DNA from: Halarchaeum acidiphilum MH1-52-1
Lineage (GTDB): Archaea; Halobacteriota; Halobacteria; Halobacteriales; Halobacteriaceae
DNA: 49,218 nucleotides
Direction of reading: 5' to 3'
NCBI RefSeq assembly: GCF_000474235.1
Contig: NZ_BATA01000011.1
Location: forward strand, 1-49,218
Shown: in pieces, positions 40,846 to 48,800 of the stretch
How the letters are laid out: the number at the start of each line of letters is the position of its first letter
Numbering within the stretch: position 1 is the stretch's first letter
The notes under the pieces: generated by a model
What the model was told of the DNA's origin: nothing
The model's database searches: none
The model's input: only the letters and a program-made list of their open reading frames with translations
Translations under genes and position numbers: made by a program

Positions 40846-41801
40846 ATGCGCTTTGGCTACCACAACGCGTCGTTCCACTACCCGGAGCACGACGACGCCT
40901 TCGAGGGCGCGATGGCGCTCGCGAGACGGCTGGAGGACGTCGGATTCGAGTGGTTCTCCGTCATGGACCACCTCTGGCAGCTCCCGTTCGTCGGCGTCCG
41001 CGACGAACCGTTCTTCGACGCCTACACGACCCTGCCGGCGCTCGCGCGCGAGACCGAGACGATGGACCTCTCCGCGCTCGTCACCAGCCCGCACTATCGC
41101 AACCCCGCGATGCTGGGACGCCAGCTCGCCACGCTCGATCACGCGAGCGGCGGGCGCGCCGTCCTCGGCATCGGCGCCGGGTGGTTCCGAGAGGAGTACG
41201 AGCCTACGGCTTCGAGTTCCCCGAGATCCCGACCCGAGTCCACCAGCTCCGCGACACCGTGAACCTCGTCCGCGCGATGTGGACGGAGGAGTCCCCCGTC
41301 ACGTTCGAGAGCGACTACCACGACGTCGAGGAACTCTACCTCGAACCCAAGCCCGTGCAGGACGGCGGTCCCGACGTCCTCGTCGGCGGCGGCGGCGAGG
41401 ACCTCACCCTGAAGGCCGTCGCGGACCTCGCCGACCGCTGGAACGTTCCGGGAGTGGGTCCCGAGACGTTCGCGCACAAGCTCGGCGTCCTCGAGGGGCA
41501 CTGCGAGACCTTCGGCACGGACTTCGACGCCATCGAGAAGACCGTCGCGCAGACCGTCGTCATCCGCGACGACGCCGCGGACGCACACGAGGTCTACGAG
41601 GACCTGCAGGGCGAGACCGCGGCCGCCGATCCGACGCCGCGCGGCGAATATCGGGGATTGATCGGCACCGTCGAGGACGTGAAGGAGGGCGTCGACGAGT
41701 TCGAGGAGGCCGGTGCGGAGATGATCGTGCTACGCGCCGAGCGCAACGATCCCGAGACGATCGACCGACTCGTCGAGGACGTCGTCCCCGAGATGCGGTA
41801 G
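40846..41801 (+). pseudogene. LLM-class (F420-dependent) oxidoreductase, one-base frameshift near 41204
   Basis: A luciferase-like TIM-barrel flavin/F420 oxidoreductase of about 318 residues. Frame 1 (MRFGYHNASFHYPEHD... to GIGAGWFREEYE) stops being homologous at 41204. The rest (YGFEFPEIPTRVHQLRDTVNLVRAMW... to the stop) is in the next frame. Adding one base in GAGCCTACG (GAG-GCC-TAC) restores the normal AGWFxEEYEAYGF pattern. The total of 956 nt is one short. The barrel and cofactor-loop segments VLVGGGGEDLTLK and ALVTSPHYRNPAMLG are intact. This is a sequence error or a recent pseudogene. Confidence 0.83.
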
Positions 41802-41905
41802 GTGATCTCTCGACGCGGAGGGACGATTCCTCGACGCGGTGAGGCACCGTCCACGCGCCCACCGAAATAGACGGGTTTTTACTGACAGATATCGCACGTC
41901 GTGGT

Positions 41906-42229
41906 ATGGCGGTTCGTGACAGTCAGGGCGGGGACGGCGGTACTGCCACGCTCCCGGACGCCGTGCCGCTCTCCCTCGCCCATCTGACCCGGCTGAGCTG
42001 GGAGTTGGGGTCGCACACCATCGAGGACGAGGACGCGACGGCGGTCAGTTGCTGGGCGCGGCGGGACGACCGCTGGCGGCTCGCCCTCTTCGCGGTGACG
42101 AACGAGACCGCGGTCGTCCGCGTGCGGACGCCGGTCGGTCGAGAACGGTACTACGGCGCGATCCGCTCGGAACTCGACGCGGCGATCCGACAGCTCGACG
42201 GGGCCGCGTCGTGGCACCGCGTCGACTGA
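41906..42229 (+). CDS. small haloarchaeal protein, function unknown
   Basis: A 107-aa soluble acidic protein with no Cys pair or known motif. The central CWARRDDRWRLALFAVTNE region predicts as beta strands. GTTTTTACTG (about 41874-41883) sits about 27 nt upstream of ATG 41906, a strong leaderless promoter, so the gene is likely expressed. Confidence 0.68.
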   Translation: MAVRDSQGGDGGTATLPDAVPLSLAHLTRLSWELGSHTIEDEDATAVSCWARRDDRWRLALFAVTNETAVVRVRTPVGRERYYGAIRSELDAAIRQLDGAASWHRVD

Positions 42230-42263
42230 TCGAAGGGCGACGGACGTCGCGCGTGGAGTGTAG

Positions 42264-42727
42264 CTATCGACCGGGACCGTCGTAGCCAAGCGCACCGGAC
42301 GAGTCGATCGCGACGGTGGCGTTGCCGCCGTCGCCGGTGAGCGTGACGTTCCGGGTGAGGGAGGCGGTCGCCGTCTCGGCCGCGATCCGGTAGGCGGTGC
42401 CGTTGCCGGTCAGCAGGTACACGCGCTTCCCCGCGTTCGGCGCGACGGTCACGGAGTCGTCGGACGCCGTCTCGTCGCCGTCGCTGACGGTGACGTGCAC
42501 GGTGTATTCCGGTCGTCCCCGTTCCGCACGACGAGCGGGAGCGCGTACGTGTGCGTGAGGCTCACCGGCTCGCTACTCGTCGTCGCGTTCGTCGCGGTAC
42601 CGGTCGCGTTCGTCGGCGCACTGGTCGTCGTCGCGGTCGGCGTCGTGGTGGGCCGACCGCCGTCGGCGCACCCGGCGAGAACGAGGAGGAGGGCGACGGC
42701 GAGTACAGCGACCGCTCGGCGGGACAC
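42264..42727 (-). pseudogene. lipoprotein, one-base frameshift near 42510
   Basis: The N-terminal part starts at GTG 42727 (27 nt after GACTTTTTCCC) and has a hydrophobic segment ending in the lipobox LAGC, then a Thr/Ala/Asn-rich linker and LPLVVRNGDD. The C-terminal part (VHVTVSDGDETASDDSVT...ALGYDGPGR) is in another frame. One missing G in CCGGAATAC on the minus strand would join them. The total of 464 nt is one base short. No known domain was recognised; probably a small surface beta-sandwich protein. Confidence 0.72.
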
Positions 42728-42789
42728 GAGGCAGAAGTCGGGATCCGGGAAAAAGTCTTTCGGGGTCTGGAAGGGGATCGAGAACCGAA

Positions 42790-42961
42790 CCACGCGGCTA
42801 GCGTCCGCGCACCGAGCGGTCCGTCAGGACCCGGTAGGCGCGCGATTCACTCGCGCCGTAGGCGCGAGGCCCAAGCGATCCCGGGAGAGTCGCCGAGCCT
42901 TCAGCGTAGCTTTTGTCAGGGCGCGACGCGCTCGCAGCAAAAGGCCGAGTTGCAAACGGTA
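42790..42961 (-). repeat. multi-stem 3' element, copy C (after thermosome gene)
   Basis: On the minus strand, starting directly after the thermosome stop: CTCGGC, then CTTTTG (42938-42943) and CAAAAG (42910-42915) around a GC stem. The hairpin CTCGCGCC, TAC, GGCGCGAG (42850-42868) follows, then TGAATCG. The two-part stem comes next: outer CGCGCGCC (42837-42844) with GGTGCGCG (42806-42813), inner GGTCC, TGAC, GGACC (42818-42831). It ends with a CTAGCCG block shared with copy A. Relative to copy B three outer pairs are swapped G-C for C-G with pairing kept. Confidence 0.75.
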
Positions 42962-44530
42962 CTATTCCGCCGCGATGACGTCGTCGATGCGGACGATCAT
43001 GGTCGCGGCGTCGGTGGCGGCGGCGAGCGCTTCGTGCTTGACGGCGGCGGGGTCGATGACGCCGTGCGCGATGGGATCGGCGATCTCGCCGCGTTCGCCG
43101 TCGGTGACGACGCCGGCGCGGCCGGTCTCGTTTTCGGCGCGGAGGTCGACGAGGGCGTCGATGGGGTCCATCCCGGTGTTCTCGGCGAGGGTGCGCGGGA
43201 GGACGTCGAGCGCGTCCGCGAAGGCCTCGGCGGCGAGTTGCGCGCGGCCGTCGATGCGCGCGGCCTCGTCGCGGATGCGGTCGGCGACGGCGATCTCCGC
43301 ACAGCCCGCACCGGGGACGACGCCGCCGTCGTCGAGCGCGACGGCGACGACGTCGAGCGCGTCGCCGATGGCTCGTTCGAGTTCGTCGAGGACGTGCGCG
43401 GTGCTCCCGCGGACGAGGAGGGTGACGGTGCGGGCGTCGGCGCCGCCCTCGACGAACGCGAGGTCGTCCTCGCCGTAGCGTTCGACGCGGACCGATTCGG
43501 CGTATCCGAGGTCGTCGCTCTCGACGTCGGTGACGTCGCCGACGACGGTCGCGCCGGTCGCGGCGGCGATGGCGGACACGTCGGTCTGCTTCACGCTCTC
43601 GAAGGCGAGGACGCCCGCCTCGGCGAGGAACGCGGCGACGCGGTCGTCGATGGACTTCTGCGAGACGAGGACGTCGACGCCGGCGTCGCGGACGGTCTCC
43701 GCGTAGCGCTTCAACTCGCGTTCTTCGGCGTCGAGCGCGGCGTTCAGCTGCTCGACGCTCGTGATGTCGTACTCGACGTCCGCGTTCGTCTCGCGGGTGT
43801 CGAGCGACGTATCGAGGGCGAGGACGGACGCGTCCGCGACGTCGCGAGGCATGTCCTCGCGGACGGGTTCGGTGTCCGTGACGATGCCGCGGACGAGTTC
43901 GGTCGCGCCCGAGGACGCGCCGGGCTGCGTGTGGACGCGGACGTCGTCGCGGTGCGCGCCGTCGTCGTCGGCGACCTGTCGGACGGCCTCAACGACGAGG
44001 TCGGCGAGCGCTTCGGCGTTCGCGTCGCCCGTGCCCTTCCCGGTCATGGAGGTGGCGGCGACGCGGCGGAGGAGGTCGTCGTCGACGTCCTCGTCGAGGC
44101 GGCAGTCGTCGATCGCGGCGTGACCGATGTCGCGCGCGGCGGCGTACCCCTCGACGATGGTCGTCGGGTGGACGTCGTCGGCGAGGAGGTCTTCGGCCGT
44201 CGCGAGGAGTTGTCCGGCGAGGACGGAGGCGGTGGTGGTGCCGTCGCCAACCTCGTCCTCTTGCGTCTGTGCGACCTCGACGAGCATCTGCGCGGCGGGG
44301 TGCTCGATGTCCATCTCCTCGAGGATGGTCACGCCGTCGTTCGTGATGACGACGGTCCCCGTGGAGTCGACGAGCATCTTGTCCATCCCGCGCGGACCGA
44401 GCGTCGTGCGGACGGCGTCCGCGACCGCCTTCCCGGCGGCGATGTTCGAGGTCTGCGCGTCGCGCCCGCGGGTGCGCTGCGCGTCGTCACCGAGGATGAA
44501 CACCGGGCTTCGAGTTCCCTGATACGCCAT
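42962..44530 (-). CDS. thermosome subunit (group II chaperonin)
   Basis: An ATP-driven double-ring chaperonin subunit. The 522-aa protein has [11 protein letters not shown], the nucleotide loop [14 protein letters not shown], and a VPGAGCAEI segment in place of the usual VPGGGA. The C-terminus stops right after [12 protein letters not shown], so the Gly-Met-rich tail typical of many archaeal subunits is absent. That fits a divergent CCT3-like subunit, but this is inference. The frame is open to 44590; ATG 44530 with [16 protein letters not shown] is the family start. Promoter: CGAAAACTATATG (44557-44569, minus strand). Confidence 0.93.
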   Translation of the reverse strand: MAYQGTRSPVFILGDDAQRTRGRDAQTSNIAAGKAVADAVRTTLGPRGMDKMLVDSTGTVVITNDGVTILEEMDIEHPAAQMLVEVAQTQEDEVGDGTTTASVLAGQLLATAEDLLADDVHPTTIVEGYAAARDIGHAAIDDCRLDEDVDDDLLRRVAATSMTGKGTGDANAEALADLVVEAVRQVADDDGAHRDDVRVHTQPGASSGATELVRGIVTDTEPVREDMPRDVADASVLALDTSLDTRETNADVEYDITSVEQLNAALDAEERELKRYAETVRDAGVDVLVSQKSIDDRVAAFLAEAGVLAFESVKQTDVSAIAAATGATVVGDVTDVESDDLGYAESVRVERYGEDDLAFVEGGADARTVTLLVRGSTAHVLDELERAIGDALDVVAVALDDGGVVPGAGCAEIAVADRIRDEAARIDGRAQLAAEAFADALDVLPRTLAENTGMDPIDALVDLRAENETGRAGVVTDGERGEIADPIAHGVIDPAAVKHEALAAATDAATMIVRIDDVIAAE

Positions 44531-44556
44531 AGGAGACTGGAAGGCTGGCAGTTCTA

Positions 44557-44570
44557 CATATAGTTTTCGA
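44557..44570 (-). promoter_or_regulatory. strong thermosome promoter (BRE plus TATA)
   Basis: On the minus strand TCGAAAACTATATG contains a TATA box CTATATG (44557-44563) preceded by a purine-rich BRE. The distance of about 27 bp puts transcription start at about 44533, 3 nt before the ATG. This is one of the most AT-rich boxes in the window, in line with a highly or heat-inducibly expressed gene. Confidence 0.65.
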
Positions 44571-44620
44571 GACTCGTGTTGTGAAAACACGCGCGAACAG
44601 CGCTAGCACGCGGAAGGCGC

Positions 44621-45541
44621 CTACGGCTCGTAGCGCGACATCGCGCGGTCCATCCGCGAGGAGACGCCGTTGGGGTTCCGGGCCGGGGACCGATCGCGGT
44701 GGCGCGCCCGGAGACCGTCCGCGACGCCGGCGGCGATGTTCGGCACGACGGCGCGCCCGCGCGCGAGCCACGAGGAGAGTGTCTCGTCGCCACCGAGGAC
44801 GGCGCGCGCCGCGGACGCGGCGTCGCCGAGCGCGTGACGGACGGCGCGCCACGCGACGGTGATGCTGACGCCGTAGTTCTTCGCGAGGCGATAGCCGAGC
44901 GCGCGGTACTTCAGGCCGGTCGCGGACCCCTCGGGGTTCTCGGCGACGCGGTCGGGGAGGTCGTCGCCGTCGACGCGCAACACGGCGAACGCGGGGACCC
45001 ACTCGACGCGCATATCGAGGGCGGCGAGGCGGTGGGCGGCGTCGCGGGCCGCGCCGGTTTCGAGGTACTCGTCGAAGCCGTCGATGGCCGTCGCGGCCTC
45101 GCGGGTGAACGCGACGTTCCCGCCGTCGAAGTACTGGACGTCGCGGCCGGCGACGGTCTCGTGCTCGCGCTCCTCGGTGGTGACGCCGCCGGAGACGGCG
45201 CGGTGGACGGGACCCGTGACGACGTCGGCGCCCGACTCGACGGCCGCGACGAGCGCGTCGTACCACTCGTCGCGGACGACGGAGCCGTGATCGAGGAGGG
45301 CGATGACGTCGCCGTTCGCGACGGCGAGTCCGGCGTTCCGAGAGGCGTTGAGGTTCCGTTCCGGGAGTTCGAGGAGGACGTCGACGGCCGGGTGGTCGCG
45401 GACGAGTCCCGACGTGCCGTCGCTGGACGGGCCGTTCACGACGACGACCTCGACGGCGGGCAGGCGGGCCTCGAGCGCGTCGAGGACGCGGGCGAGGCGC
45501 CGACGGGCGTTCAGGGTCGGGACGACCACCGATAACTCCAT
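44621..45541 (-). CDS. glycosyltransferase family 2
   Basis: A 306-aa GT-A glycosyltransferase. The N-terminal SVVVPTLNARRRLARVLDAL, VVVVNGPSSDGT and NLNASRNAGLAVANGDVIALLDHGS are typical. The DxD position reads LDHGS rather than a usual D-x-D, an oddity for metal binding. DGFDEYLETG is the later acceptor-region motif. There are no membrane segments. The acceptor is unknown; surface glycan synthesis is plausible. GCTTTTACGC (about 45564-45573) is 27 nt before the ATG. Confidence 0.88.
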   Translation of the reverse strand: MELSVVVPTLNARRRLARVLDALEARLPAVEVVVVNGPSSDGTSGLVRDHPAVDVLLELPERNLNASRNAGLAVANGDVIALLDHGSVVRDEWYDALVAAVESGADVVTGPVHRAVSGGVTTEEREHETVAGRDVQYFDGGNVAFTREAATAIDGFDEYLETGAARDAAHRLAALDMRVEWVPAFAVLRVDGDDLPDRVAENPEGSATGLKYRALGYRLAKNYGVSITVAWRAVRHALGDAASAARAVLGGDETLSSWLARGRAVVPNIAAGVADGLRARHRDRSPARNPNGVSSRMDRAMSRYEP

Positions 45542-45586
45542 AGCCCTACCGAGCGCGGCCGGGCGTAAAAGCGCCGCGGAGCGGCG

Positions 45587-46291
45587 TCACACGTGCGCGT
45601 GCCAGTAGGAGACGGACGCGAGGTACTCCCCGATCGGGGAGTCGCCGAGGGCGACGTCCGCGTCGCGGATCGGATCGGCGAGCCACCCGGGGAGTTGCCG
45701 ATAGAAGCCGTAGGGGAGGACGAAGTCGTGCGCGTCGCTGCGGAGGGTGAGGCCGGCGCCGCGGAGGAGGTCGTGGACCTCGCTCGTCGAGTAGAGCCGC
45801 GAACCCATCGGGAGGAGGGAGTTGTAGAGCGAGCGCGTGCTGTAGCGGTTGAAGGTGTCGAAGAAGACGTCGGCCTTCGAGACGCGCGCCATCTCGCTGA
45901 GGAACTTCGCGGGGGTGTCGGCGAGGTGGAAGAAGCGCATCGCGAAGACGGCGTCGAAGTAGTCGTCGGGGAACGGGAGGCGGGCGGCGTCGCCGCGCAT
46001 GAACTCGAGATGGTCGGCGACGCCGGCCGCGCGGGCCTTCTCGCGGCCCTCGCGGAGCATCGCGTCCGAGATGTCCATGCCGGTGATGTCCGCGCCGCGC
46101 TCGGCGCAGAGGACGGTGAACCGACCGGTCCCGCAGGCGACCTCGAGCACCCGCTTGCCGTCGAGGGGCGCGAGGGCGTCGAGGACCGCACCTTTCTCGC
46201 GGCGGTCGATGAGCCGGCCGCCACCGGAGAAGCGCTTGTCCTCGTACTCCGCCGCGACCTCGTCGGCCTGATACCACTCCTGTCCCTTCAC
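45587..46291 (-). CDS. class I SAM-dependent methyltransferase
   Basis: A 234-aa Rossmann methyltransferase. Motif I is VLEVACGTGRFT (about 50-61), with GMDISDAML following, RGDAARLPFPDDYFDAVFA as motif II/III and a C-terminal Tyr-rich region. The pattern is like UbiE/Tam-type small-molecule methyltransferases; the substrate is unknown. The start is GTG 46291, with CGTTTTATTTC (about 46317-46327) about 27 nt upstream. It is divergent from the MarR-like regulator across a region with a perfect dyad. Confidence 0.9.
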   Translation of the reverse strand: MKGQEWYQADEVAAEYEDKRFSGGGRLIDRREKGAVLDALAPLDGKRVLEVACGTGRFTVLCAERGADITGMDISDAMLREGREKARAAGVADHLEFMRGDAARLPFPDDYFDAVFAMRFFHLADTPAKFLSEMARVSKADVFFDTFNRYSTRSLYNSLLPMGSRLYSTSEVHDLLRGAGLTLRSDAHDFVLPYGFYRQLPGWLADPIRDADVALGDSPIGEYLASVSYWHAHV

Positions 46292-46388
46292 GGTCTACCT
46301 GTTCTACTTCGGCGGGGAAATAAAACGATACTGGATGCGCGACGCCGCGATCGGCCGGCGGGATCGCGGACCCGGGCGACGTCGTTGC

Positions 46389-46405
46389 CCTTATATTGTA
46401 TAAGG
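46389..46405. promoter_or_regulatory. perfect 17-bp dyad between methyltransferase and MarR-like genes
   Basis: CCTTATATTGTATAAGG is a perfect 7-bp inverted repeat with a 3-bp centre. It is AT-rich in very GC-rich DNA and lies about 55 bp upstream of the MarR-like ATG and about 97 bp upstream of the methyltransferase GTG. It does not overlap either gene's own TATA box (46428-46437 and 46317-46327), so it is probably a regulator site. Confidence 0.55.
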
Positions 46406-46460
46406 CGAGGGGCGGCCGAAAGTACCAACCTTTATCTACGGCTGTGTGCGATTTACTGGC

Positions 46461-46730
46461 ATGAGTACGACGGGAGAGCAGCGACAATCACCGATACAGA
46501 ACGACGAGGAGTTCCGCGAGCGCCTCCGCGAACTCCCCCCGAGCGCGAAGCTCGTCGCCAAGGTCCTCGAAGCCGACGAGCCGCTCTCGCAGGGCCAACT
46601 CGCCGAGGAGTCGCTGCTGCCGGATCGCACCGTTCGATACGCCCTCAATCGCCTCGACGAGGCCGACCTCGTCGACTCCCGATACAGTTTCCGCGACGCG
46701 CGCAAGCAGGTCTACTTCCTCGATCACTAG
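46461..46730 (+). CDS. MarR/TrmB-like winged-helix regulator
   Basis: An 89-aa winged-helix protein. The core is LPPSAKLVAKVLEADEPLSQGQLAEESLLPDRTVRYALNRLDEADLV, a typical helix-turn-helix with the recognition helix TVRYALNRL, then a short wing. The CCTTTATCTACG box (46428-46439) is about 27 nt before ATG 46461, so the mRNA is leaderless. GTG 46446 is less likely. The MBL gene follows 7 bp later in the same operon. It is a candidate regulator for the dyad at 46389-46405. Confidence 0.85.
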   Translation: MSTTGEQRQSPIQNDEEFRERLRELPPSAKLVAKVLEADEPLSQGQLAEESLLPDRTVRYALNRLDEADLVDSRYSFRDARKQVYFLDH

Positions 46731-46737
46731 CGCTCCC

Positions 46738-47511
46738 GTGTCCGGTTCCGGCATCGAGCGCGTGTCGATTCCCGTCGATCCGCCCGCGCCCACCGGCCGG
46801 ACGAACGCGTACGTCGTCGACGGCGTCCTCGTCGATCCCGGCGCGCGCCACGATCGCCTCGACGCCCTCGTCGACGGCGTCGCGCACGTCGTCGCCACGC
46901 ACGCGCACCCCGACCACGTCGGCGCGCTCGCGCACTACGCCGACGCGAGCGACGCGACCGTCTGGGCGCACGCCTCGTTCGTCGAGCGCTTCGTCGACGC
47001 GACCGGCGTCACCCCGGATCGGACGTACCGCGACGGCGATTCGGTGGAGTCGCTCGACGTCGTGGCGACGCCCGGTCACGCCCCCGACCACGTCGCGTTC
47101 GCGCGCGGCGACGACTACCTCGTCGGCGACTGCTGTCGCGCCGGCGGGAGCGTCGCCATCGGTCCCGACGGCGACATGCGCGCGTATCTCACGGGTCTCC
47201 GGCGGCTCTCCGTCCGCGATCCCGCGCGGCTCCACCCCGGACACGGCGGGCCGATCGGGCGCCCGCGCGAGCGCCTCGCCGGAGTCATCGCGCACCGCCG
47301 CGAGCGCGAACGGCGCGTCCTCGCGGCCGTCGAGGGCGGCGCGCGGACCATCGACGGGGTATTGGACGCGGCGTACGACGCGGCCCTCGGCGAGTACCGC
47401 GACCTCGCCGTCGCGACCGTTCGCGCGCACCTCGAAAAGCTCGACACGGAGGGACGCGTGACGGTGACGAGGGCGGACGGGGAAGTCGTCGGAGCGAAGC
47501 CGCGCGCGTAG
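46738..47511 (+). CDS. metallo-beta-lactamase fold hydrolase with C-terminal winged-helix-like domain
   Basis: A 257-aa MBL protein. The zinc motif THAHPDHVG has His55, His57, Asp59 and His60, followed by TPGHAPDH, VGDCC and HPGHGGPI. The C-terminal 75 residues (RRERERRVLAAVEGGARTIDGVL... to DTEGRVTVT) look like the winged-helix tail of LACTB2-like nucleases and hydrolases. The start is GTG 46738, 7 nt after the MarR stop. The substrate is unknown. Confidence 0.85.
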   Translation: MSGSGIERVSIPVDPPAPTGRTNAYVVDGVLVDPGARHDRLDALVDGVAHVVATHAHPDHVGALAHYADASDATVWAHASFVERFVDATGVTPDRTYRDGDSVESLDVVATPGHAPDHVAFARGDDYLVGDCCRAGGSVAIGPDGDMRAYLTGLRRLSVRDPARLHPGHGGPIGRPRERLAGVIAHRRERERRVLAAVEGGARTIDGVLDAAYDAALGEYRDLAVATVRAHLEKLDTEGRVTVTRADGEVVGAKPRA

Positions 47512-47589
47512 GCCGGGGGACGGCTCCGCGAATCGGAGGCGGGCGAGGGCGAGCGGGACGCTTTTCCGAACTCGCGCCGACGTGCGCGT

Positions 47590-48240
47590 ATGGAGCGCCT
47601 CGAAGACGAACTCGACCGCGCGCGCGATCTGTCGGTGTCCGCCCTCGCGGACGCCATCGAGGAGATCGGCTTCGAGTGCACGCGCTGCGGGGGGTGCTGT
47701 AAGGGTCTCGGCGAGGAGGAGCACACGGCGACGGTGTTCCCGGACGAGGTTCGCGAACTGGCCGACGCGGCGGACTCGGAGTGGCGCGACGTCGCGCGCC
47801 CGATGCCGTTCGGTCTCGATTCCGAGGGGGATGGGGAGACCTTCGAGTGGGCGCTCCAGACGGACGAGTGCGGAGACTGCACCTTTTACGAGGACGGTGA
47901 TGGCTCTCGAAGCGGCGCGTGTACCGTCCACGAGCACCGCCCGCTCATCTGTCGCACCTATCCGTTCTCGGTGGCGCTCGGCGGGACGAGCCAACCGATG
48001 GGCGAGGCCGTCGACGAGGCGGGGATGGTGCGCGCCCACGAGTGCGAGGGGCTGGGTCGCGATATCTCGCGCGCGGACGCCGCGGAACTCGCGGCGTCGC
48101 TGAAGGAGCGCGCCGTGACGGAGCTAGAGGAGGCGATCGCCGTCCGCGACACCTACGAGCCGGCGAACCCGGATCCGGATGAGACGGTCGTCCACGATTC
48201 GGAGGGCGCCAAGCGCCCGGACGGGACGCGCTACGAGTAG
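47590..48240 (+). CDS. YkgJ-family cysteine-cluster protein
   Basis: A 216-aa protein with the CTRCGGCCKG motif (Cys30, 33, 36, 37), then DECGDCTFY, ACTVHEHRPLICRTYPF and HECEGLG. Eight or more conserved Cys suggest a zinc or iron-sulfur site; YkgJ proteins are thought to be Zn/Fe-S containing, and their function is unknown. The C-terminus is acidic. CGCTTTTCCG lies about 27 nt upstream of the ATG. Confidence 0.88.
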   Translation: MERLEDELDRARDLSVSALADAIEEIGFECTRCGGCCKGLGEEEHTATVFPDEVRELADAADSEWRDVARPMPFGLDSEGDGETFEWALQTDECGDCTFYEDGDGSRSGACTVHEHRPLICRTYPFSVALGGTSQPMGEAVDEAGMVRAHECEGLGRDISRADAAELAASLKERAVTELEEAIAVRDTYEPANPDPDETVVHDSEGAKRPDGTRYE

Positions 48241-48282
48241 CGCGTTCGACGACGCAGCGGAGAGGACGGCGAGAGAGTGCGG

Positions 48283-48714
48283 TTACTCCTCGTCGGCGTC
48301 GTCGTCGATCGTCTCGCCGACGGCGAAGTTGGACTTCACCTGCGTGATCTCGACTTTCACGCGCTCGCCGACCTCGACGCCGGGGACGATGATGACGTAG
48401 CCGCGCTCGACGCGCGCGATGCCGTCGCCCTGCTTGCCGATGTCCTCGATCTCGACGTATCGTATCTCGCCCTCCTCGACGGGCGGCTGGGGACCCCCCG
48501 AGGCGGACGCGCTCGCGCCGCCGGATCCGGTGGACGAGGACGAACTACCGGTGGCGCCGGCGTCCTCGCGATCGATGAGCGCGACGCGGTAGATCTCGCC
48601 GGGATCGACGGAGCCGGCCTCGATCTCGCTGGTCGGGATGCGGACGACGTACTCGTCGTCGCTGACGGTGACTTCGGCGTTGAACAGACAGAGGAGCTGA
48701 TCAGAGATTTCCAC
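48283..48714 (-). CDS. TRAM-domain protein
   Basis: A 143-aa protein. The N-terminal part (about 1-55) is a small beta domain. A Ser/Gly-rich linker (about 55-75) follows, and the TRAM domain (about 82-135) reads RYVEIEDIGKQGDGIARVERGYVIIVPG and GERVKVEITQVKSNFAVGE. TRAM proteins bind RNA; small archaeal ones act as cold-shock-like RNA chaperones. The start is GTG 48714. It has an SD-like GAGG about 9 nt upstream and a TATA (AATTATTATGG, about 48747-48757), so this one has a short real leader. Confidence 0.88.
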   Translation of the reverse strand: MEISDQLLCLFNAEVTVSDDEYVVRIPTSEIEAGSVDPGEIYRVALIDREDAGATGSSSSSTGSGGASASASGGPQPPVEEGEIRYVEIEDIGKQGDGIARVERGYVIIVPGVEVGERVKVEITQVKSNFAVGETIDDDADEE

Positions 48715-48800
48715 TGTGAGACCCTCGTTGGGGTATCGGGATAGTCCATAATAATTCTACCTAGTCGACGGGACGCGTGTCGCGTGGTCGGGCCGCGGGA

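Noticed and set aside
28019-41801. Programmed frameshifting in aroE, the LLM oxidoreductase or the transporters
   Set aside because: No slippery heptamer or downstream pseudoknot is evident, and five unrelated genes would need it within 15 kb. A base missing in each is simpler.
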